A stretch of DNA of 64,000 nt from assembly GCF_006716885.1 (NCBI RefSeq), contig NZ_VFPU01000001.1, positions 372,001-436,000 of the forward strand, written 5' to 3'. Within the stretch, counting starts at the first letter, position 1. Each line of letters begins with the position of its first letter. This document shows, piece by piece, positions 59,528 through 64,000 of the stretch. The stretch is from Ornithinimicrobium humiphilum (GTDB lineage: Bacteria; Actinomycetota; Actinomycetes; Actinomycetales; Dermatophilaceae). The position numbers and the translations under genes are program-made. The notes under the pieces were generated by a model. The model worked only from the letters and a program-made list of their open reading frames with translations, made no database searches and had not been told where the DNA came from.

Positions 59528-60826
59528 ATGCAGCAGCCGTTGGGGACGGTGCGGCCGCCGAGGGGGACGGAGTCGGCGGCCGGTGACTCCTGGCTGCGGG
59601 CCGATCGGGCGTGGCTGCCCAGAGACCTCCCGGTTGACGTAAGCCGGCCGGAGCTGGTGCAGGACGACCTGGTGGTCGAGTCGTTGGGGTGGATCTCCCG
59701 CGCGGTGTCCGACCTGGAACGCTCCCGGCTGGTGATGGCCACGGAAGCGGTGGACCGGGGGTTGCACCTGGCCGAGGGGTTCTCGGTGGTGGACTGGCTC
59801 GCGCTGAAGTGCCCGGACCTGGAGCGGCGGGCGTTGATGGACCTGGCCAGGTTGGCGCAGGCCGGCCGCGAGCCGGTGCACACCCCGCTGATCGAACGCG
59901 TCAAGAACGGGCAGATGAGCCTGGCGCGGGCGGCGAGGCTGCACCGGGCCCTGCAGCGGGTGCGGCCGGGCCTGCCGCCGGAGGAGTACGCCGCCGCCGT
60001 GGAGCTGTTGGCCAAGGCCGGGTCCGACCCGGTGTTCGACGAGAAGGACATCTCCCGGATCGTGGACCGGTTGGTCGCCTCCTGCGTGGACGAGCGGGAC
60101 CACGAGGCGAAGGCCCGCAAGAAGCACGCGATGCGTGGGATCCACGAGTCGAGCCTGGCGGACGGGTCGGTGAAGCGGTGGGTCATCACCTTTGGCGACG
60201 ACGCCGACTACGAGGCCGCGAAGGCCATCATCGACTCCCCGCTGGCGGCGCCGGCGTCGCAGGAGGAGCAGGACGCCACCGGTGAGCTGGACCTGCGGAC
60301 GGCAACCCAGCGCAGGTACGACGCGTTCCTGACCGTGCTCCGCCGTGGTGTCGCCGGGACCGAGGGGCAGCCGACGACACCGAAGGCGATGCTGATGGTG
60401 ACGTTGGACTTCGAGACGCTCAAGCGGCAGCTGTCCGAGACCGGTGGCCACCTGCCCGGGGTCGGCGCCACCCTCCAGGGCACCCCGCTGCGGGCGGAGG
60501 CGATCCGCAGACTCGCGTGCGAGGCCGACATCATCCCCGTCGTCCTCGGTGGACCGTCGGAGATCCTCGACCAGGGCCGCCGCAAGCGCCTCGTCACCCC
60601 AGGACAGCGGGTCAGGTTGGCCGCGCGTGACCGGGGCTGCACGATCCCGGGGTGCACCGTGCCCGCGACCTGGTGCGACGCCCACCACGTGGTCCCGTGG
60701 GCGATGGGTGGACGGTCAGACCTGTCGAACTACGCGTTGTTGTGTCCGAGGCACCACACGTTCGTGCACGACCGCAACCTCACCGCCACCGTGACGGAGC
60801 TCGGGGTCCGGTGGCATCTGAGATGA
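59528..60826 (+). CDS. DUF222 and HNH endonuclease domain protein (13E12 repeat family-like)
   Basis: A 432-residue protein. The N-terminal two thirds fit DUF222 (helical, with VVDWLALKCPDLERRALMDL and GQMSLARAARLHRAL), and the C-terminus is an HNH nuclease domain: GCTIPGCTVPATWCDAHHVV then PWAMGGRSDLSNYALLCPRH, with CxxxxC zinc ligands, the catalytic His of DAHH and the Asn. This family is multi-copy in many actinobacteria, and some copies are SOS-induced. The LexA-like box right at the start fits such control. ATG at 59528 has GAGG just upstream. Role unknown. Confidence 0.9.
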   Translation: MQQPLGTVRPPRGTESAAGDSWLRADRAWLPRDLPVDVSRPELVQDDLVVESLGWISRAVSDLERSRLVMATEAVDRGLHLAEGFSVVDWLALKCPDLERRALMDLARLAQAGREPVHTPLIERVKNGQMSLARAARLHRALQRVRPGLPPEEYAAAVELLAKAGSDPVFDEKDISRIVDRLVASCVDERDHEAKARKKHAMRGIHESSLADGSVKRWVITFGDDADYEAAKAIIDSPLAAPASQEEQDATGELDLRTATQRRYDAFLTVLRRGVAGTEGQPTTPKAMLMVTLDFETLKRQLSETGGHLPGVGATLQGTPLRAEAIRRLACEADIIPVVLGGPSEILDQGRRKRLVTPGQRVRLAARDRGCTIPGCTVPATWCDAHHVVPWAMGGRSDLSNYALLCPRHHTFVHDRNLTATVTELGVRWHLR

Positions 60827-60934
60827 CCCCGCCCCGAGCCCGGCCCCGACCGGCCGGGCGATCAGCCATGCTCACGCGGCGTGCGTCACGGGCGGGTCGG
60901 CTGGTCCGAGGTTCTCCCATCTCCTCGTGCCACA

Positions 60935-62458
60935 GTGACCCTCGTGCCCAGCTCCGCCACCACTCCAGTCCCCGTCCTCGACCCCGCAGCCGCGGACGAC
61001 CTGCGTTCCGACCTCCTCGACGCCGGCTACACGGTCGACCACGTCGCCGAGGTGCTGGGGGAGCGGGCCGCGGCCGCCATGCACCGTGACCGGCTGCTGC
61101 TCGCGGACCAGGCCACGCGCGGGAGCGACGACCCGGCCGCGGTCCTGCTGCGCCTCTTCGTCCTGGCGCGACCCGTGCCCGGCGCGACCGTCGACGCCGT
61201 GCTGCCGCGGACGCGTGCTGCCGGGCTGGTGCGGACCGGGCTCGTCGTGGAGGACGCCGACGGTCTGCTCCGGACGACCTGCGACCTGCGACCGTACGCC
61301 GACGACCGGCACGGCTGGTGGATGGTCTCCGACCTCCCCGAGGCCGTGCTCGACGGACCGCTGCCGGTCGACCACGTGCTCGGCATCGGCGGTGCCTCGA
61401 CGACCCTGGCGTCGTGGACGCCGCGTCCCCAGGTCGAGCGTGCCCTCGACCTGGGCACGGGCAGCGGCGTCCAGGCCCTGCACCTGTCCACCCACGCGGA
61501 CAGCGTCGTGGCGACCGACCTGTCGGCCCGCGCGCTGGCCTACGCCCGCCTGACGGCCGCTCTCGACGACCTCGACCTCGACCTGCGCCGGGGCAGCCTG
61601 CTGGAGCCGGTGGCGGGAGAGGAGTTCGACCTCGTCGTCTCCAACCCACCCTTCGTCATCACGCCGCGGACCGCCGGCGTGCCCGTCTACGAGTACCGCG
61701 ACGGCGGGCAGGCCGGCGACGCCCTCGTCGCGGGTCTGGTCCGCGACCTCGCCGGCCACCTGCGGCCCGGAGGGATCGCCCAGATGCTCGCCAACTGGGA
61801 GCTGCGGGACGGGGAGGACTGGCGCGAGCACGTCGGCGGCTGGCTCGAGGGCACCGGCCTGGACGCCTGGGTCGTGCAGCGCGAGATCCAGGACGTCGCG
61901 GAGTATGCCGAGACCTGGGTCCGCGACGGCGGTCACCGGCCCAGGACGACCGACTTCGACCGGCTCTACGCGGCCTGGCTGGCCGACTTCGACGCCCGCG
62001 GCGTCACGCACGTCGGTTTCGGCGTCGTCACCCTCCAGCGCCCCGCCACCGCACGGGAGCCGTGGCGGGACCTCCTGGACGTGCGCACCCCGGTTGCCTC
62101 ACCGATGGGCCCTGCGGTCCTGGCCGGCCTGCGGGCGCGGACCTGGCTCGCCGAGCACGACGACGACGCGGTGCTCGACGTCGCGTGGCAGGTCGCCGAC
62201 GACGTGACCGAGGAACGCGTCGGACGCCCGGGCGCGCCGGACCCGCAGGTCATCCAGCTGCGCCAGGGTGGTGGGCTGGGTCGCACGGTGCGACTGGACA
62301 CTCTCACCGCGGGGCTGGTGGGTGCCTGCGACGGCGATCTCACCGCCCGTCAGCTGTGCTCGGGCCTGGCGGTCCTCACCGAGACGGACCCCGCCGAGGT
62401 GGCGGCGGCGGTGCTTCCCACGTTGCGCGAGCTCGTCGCCGACGGCCTGCTGCGCTGA
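60935..62458 (+). CDS. class I SAM-dependent methyltransferase (HemK/RlmG-like)
   Basis: A 507-residue protein. The middle part holds the Rossmann methyltransferase: motif I ALDLGTGSGVQALHLS, then VVATDLSARALAY and motif IV DLVVSNPPFVI, whose NPPF indicates an amino- or base-nitrogen acceptor as in HemK, RsmC and RlmG. N-terminal 150 residues form a winged-helix-like region and the C-terminal 150 a further helical domain (DLTARQLCSGLAVL). GTG at 60935 was preferred to starts further upstream and gives a normal N-terminus; GTG 60944 is also possible. Target may be rRNA or protein. Confidence 0.85.
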   Translation: MTLVPSSATTPVPVLDPAAADDLRSDLLDAGYTVDHVAEVLGERAAAAMHRDRLLLADQATRGSDDPAAVLLRLFVLARPVPGATVDAVLPRTRAAGLVRTGLVVEDADGLLRTTCDLRPYADDRHGWWMVSDLPEAVLDGPLPVDHVLGIGGASTTLASWTPRPQVERALDLGTGSGVQALHLSTHADSVVATDLSARALAYARLTAALDDLDLDLRRGSLLEPVAGEEFDLVVSNPPFVITPRTAGVPVYEYRDGGQAGDALVAGLVRDLAGHLRPGGIAQMLANWELRDGEDWREHVGGWLEGTGLDAWVVQREIQDVAEYAETWVRDGGHRPRTTDFDRLYAAWLADFDARGVTHVGFGVVTLQRPATAREPWRDLLDVRTPVASPMGPAVLAGLRARTWLAEHDDDAVLDVAWQVADDVTEERVGRPGAPDPQVIQLRQGGGLGRTVRLDTLTAGLVGACDGDLTARQLCSGLAVLTETDPAEVAAAVLPTLRELVADGLLR

Positions 62459-62465
62459 CCATCAC

Positions 62466-62500
62466 GGGCCCGCCGCGCGTGCGACGAGGGCCGCGGGCCC
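62466..62500. terminator. GC-rich hairpin between convergent genes
   Basis: GGGCCCGC (62466-62473) pairs with GCGGGCCC (62493-62500), seven bases after the methyltransferase stop and 15 bases after the lipoprotein stop on the opposite strand. Confidence 0.5.
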
Positions 62501-62514
62501 CGCGGGCGCCGACC

Positions 62515-63198
62515 TCAGCCGTAGTTGTACGTGGTCCGGGCCAGCGTGAAGCTGCGCCCGAGCTCGCTGCTCGTGCACGAGACGCCCGCCTCGGACGAGA
62601 CGCACGAGGTCGACCCGACGGACAGGGACGAGCCGTAGGGCAGCACCGCGAGGGTGGCGCCGTCCTGGTCCAGGGTGGTGCCGTCGACCTGCTCGACCCA
62701 CCAGCCGCCGGTCGTCACGCTGGCCTGCCCGAAGATCGGCTCCTCCACGCAGGTCCACGCGCCACGGCCGGCGGCCAGGCGCATCGCGTCGGCGTCCGCG
62801 GCCGTGCACCCGGCGAGGTTGGCCTCGGACAGGTGGTCGGCGGAGGGCGTGAAGTTCTTGTCGTTGATCTGGCAGACGGCGCCTCCCGCGGTCACGGAGC
62901 AGGCGATGTTGCCCGAGGGCAGCACGAAGGCCGCCTGGTCGCCGTCGATCGTGATCGTGGTGCCGCCGCTCGCGCTGCGGTCTCCTGCGGCCACCGGGAT
63001 GTCGGAGGGCGCGGTCGGCGGGGCCACGGGGCCGCCCTCGGTCTGCTGCGCCCCGTCCGGCCCGGCGGTGCCCGCGGCGTCGTCGACCCCGGTTGGGTCG
63101 GCCCCGCCCTCGTCGTCACCGCTGCAGCCCGCCAGCGCCAGGGCGCCGGCGAGCGCCAGCGCAGCCAGGGCGGGCGCCTGCCGCCGGCGTGACCGCAT
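62515..63198 (-). CDS. lipoprotein with FxLPSGNIxC motif (DUF6636-like)
   Basis: A 227-residue predicted lipoprotein. Signal peptide RSRRRQAPALAALALAGA then LALAGC lipobox, an acidic/Pro-rich linker to about residue 80, and a compact domain with AFVLPSGNIACSV, CQINDKNF and several paired cysteines (NLAGCTAAD, AWTCVEEP, STSCVSS, VSCTSSE) likely to form disulfides outside the cell. The PSGNIxC motif is typical of DUF6636-like secreted proteins. ATG at 63198 was chosen over 63222 for its AGGTGCAGGT upstream. Function unknown. Confidence 0.75.
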   Translation of the reverse strand: MRSRRRQAPALAALALAGALALAGCSGDDEGGADPTGVDDAAGTAGPDGAQQTEGGPVAPPTAPSDIPVAAGDRSASGGTTITIDGDQAAFVLPSGNIACSVTAGGAVCQINDKNFTPSADHLSEANLAGCTAADADAMRLAAGRGAWTCVEEPIFGQASVTTGGWWVEQVDGTTLDQDGATLAVLPYGSSLSVGSTSCVSSEAGVSCTSSELGRSFTLARTTYNYG

Positions 63199-63335
63199 AC
63201 CTGCACCTGCCAGCCTCGTCATAGGGATGCAGCGTAGTCGTTGACCGCGCATGGGCTACCGTGACCGCCGAGGACCCGTGTCGGAGTCGCGACGAATCCG
63301 CGGCACGCGGGCTTCCGATCGATTGGAGCAGACCC

Positions 63336-64000
63336 GTGACTGCAGGACGCAAGCTCGTCATCGTCGAGTCGCCAGGCAAGGTCAAGAGCATCGGCGACTA
63401 CCTGGGCCCCGACTACACCGTCAACGCCAGCATCGGCCACATCCGTGACCTCCCGAACCCCTCCGAGCTGCCCCCGGAGCTGAAGAAGGGGCCCTACGGC
63501 AAGTTCGCGATCAACGTCGAGGACGACTTCGAGCCCTACTACGTGGTCGACGCCGACAAGAAGAAGAAGGTCGCCGAGCTCAAGCGCCAGCTCAAGGAGG
63601 CCGACGAGCTCTACCTCGCCACCGACGAGGACCGCGAGGGCGAGGCCATCGCGTGGCACCTCCTCGAGGTCCTCAAGCCCAAGGTCCCCGTCAAGCGGAT
63701 GGTGTTCCACGAGATCACCAAGGAGGCCATCCGCCGGGCCGTCAACGAGACGCGCGACATGGACATGCACCTCGTCGACGCCCAGGAGACCCGCCGCGTC
63801 CTCGACCGCCTCTACGGCTACGAGGTCTCGCCGGTGCTGTGGCGCAAGGTCAAGCAGGGCCTGTCGGCCGGCCGGGTGCAGTCCGTCGCCACGCGCATGG
63901 TCGTCGAGCGGGAGCGCGAGCGTATGGCGTTCCGCTCGGCGTCGTACTGGGACGTCGAGGGCGACTTCGCGCCCCAGGGTGGCGGCCCCTCCGCCAGCAA
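63336..64000 (+). CDS. topA: DNA topoisomerase I, N-terminal part
   Basis: The gene runs off the right edge; 221 residues are visible. The Toprim domain begins [19 protein letters not shown] and has the metal-binding [17 protein letters not shown] (DxDxE). [20 protein letters not shown] and [20 protein letters not shown] are the next conserved blocks. The active-site Tyr lies beyond the window. It relaxes negative supercoils. GTG at 63336, preceded by GGAG. Position next to the helicase and Tad locus matches other actinobacteria. Confidence 0.96.
   Translation, partial: MTAGRKLVIVESPGKVKSIGDYLGPDYTVNASIGHIRDLPNPSELPPELKKGPYGKFAINVEDDFEPYYVVDADKKKKVAELKRQLKEADELYLATDEDREGEAIAWHLLEVLKPKVPVKRMVFHEITKEAIRRAVNETRDMDMHLVDAQETRRVLDRLYGYEVSPVLWRKVKQGLSAGRVQSVATRMVVERERERMAFRSASYWDVEGDFAPQGGGPSAS

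Overview
The window comes from a high-GC actinobacterium, most likely an order Micrococcales member (Intrasporangiaceae/Ornithinimicrobiaceae-like). The evidence is the GC-rich codon use, many GTG starts, ATGA/GTGA gene overlaps, a Crp/GlxR-like regulator, an actinobacterial 6C RNA and an actinobacterial Tad pilus locus with a DUF4244 pilin. The genus placement is an inference.

Chromosomal backbone, left part (1-28.9 kb): the end of a PlsC-type acyltransferase, a HAD phosphatase, recR with its DUF5063 neighbour, a CitMHS_2/NhaD-like antiporter and sodA. Next is a tightly coupled operon of four glycosyltransferase genes (4660-11115); two of them fuse a GT-B domain to a GT-A domain. A PhoD-like phosphatase, heme oxygenase, tRNA-Pro(CGG), a membrane metallophosphoesterase, a YqeY protein, a bifunctional PBP with a PASTA domain, an alpha/beta hydrolase, DUF4177, RidA, two NUDIX enzymes, an MBL hydrolase, a Crp-family regulator, nth, a holin-family membrane protein and a degenerate Fic-like protein follow. 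The 6C small RNA and tadA-tadB-tadC close this part.

Mobile element (29,009-53,081, about 24 kb): a large serine integrase element has inserted into the DUF4244 pilin gene. The 5' half (28913-29016) and 3' half (53082-53187) lie on either side and join in frame across an 8-bp core, GGCACCAT, into a 69-residue pilin. The rejoined element ends form a perfect 18-bp palindrome, a plausible attP. The element carries a primase-helicase whose Walker A motif is interrupted by an intein with all class 3 (WCT) signature residues, and beside it an iteron array around an AT-rich segment that looks like a replication origin. It also has a complete type I restriction-modification operon (hsdMSR) followed by a GNAT gene, a DUF3800 protein, an AlbA_2/Schlafen-like protein, a small resolvase, and several decayed genes: a second frameshifted primase copy, a family A DNA polymerase tail, an XRE regulator and a truncated unknown gene. 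I see no capsid, terminase, portal or conjugation gene set, so it looks like an integrating plasmid-like element or satellite rather than a full prophage or ICE.

Chromosomal backbone, right part (53.1-64 kb): TadE and TadE-like genes of the split Tad locus, a two-TM LapA-like protein, an MrfA/YprA-type helicase, a K+-independent H+-pyrophosphatase (hppA), a DUF222/HNH protein with a LexA-like box, a SAM methyltransferase, a lipoprotein and the start of topA. The insertion separates tadABC from the TadE genes and breaks the pilin, so Tad pili should be off until the element excises (inference).
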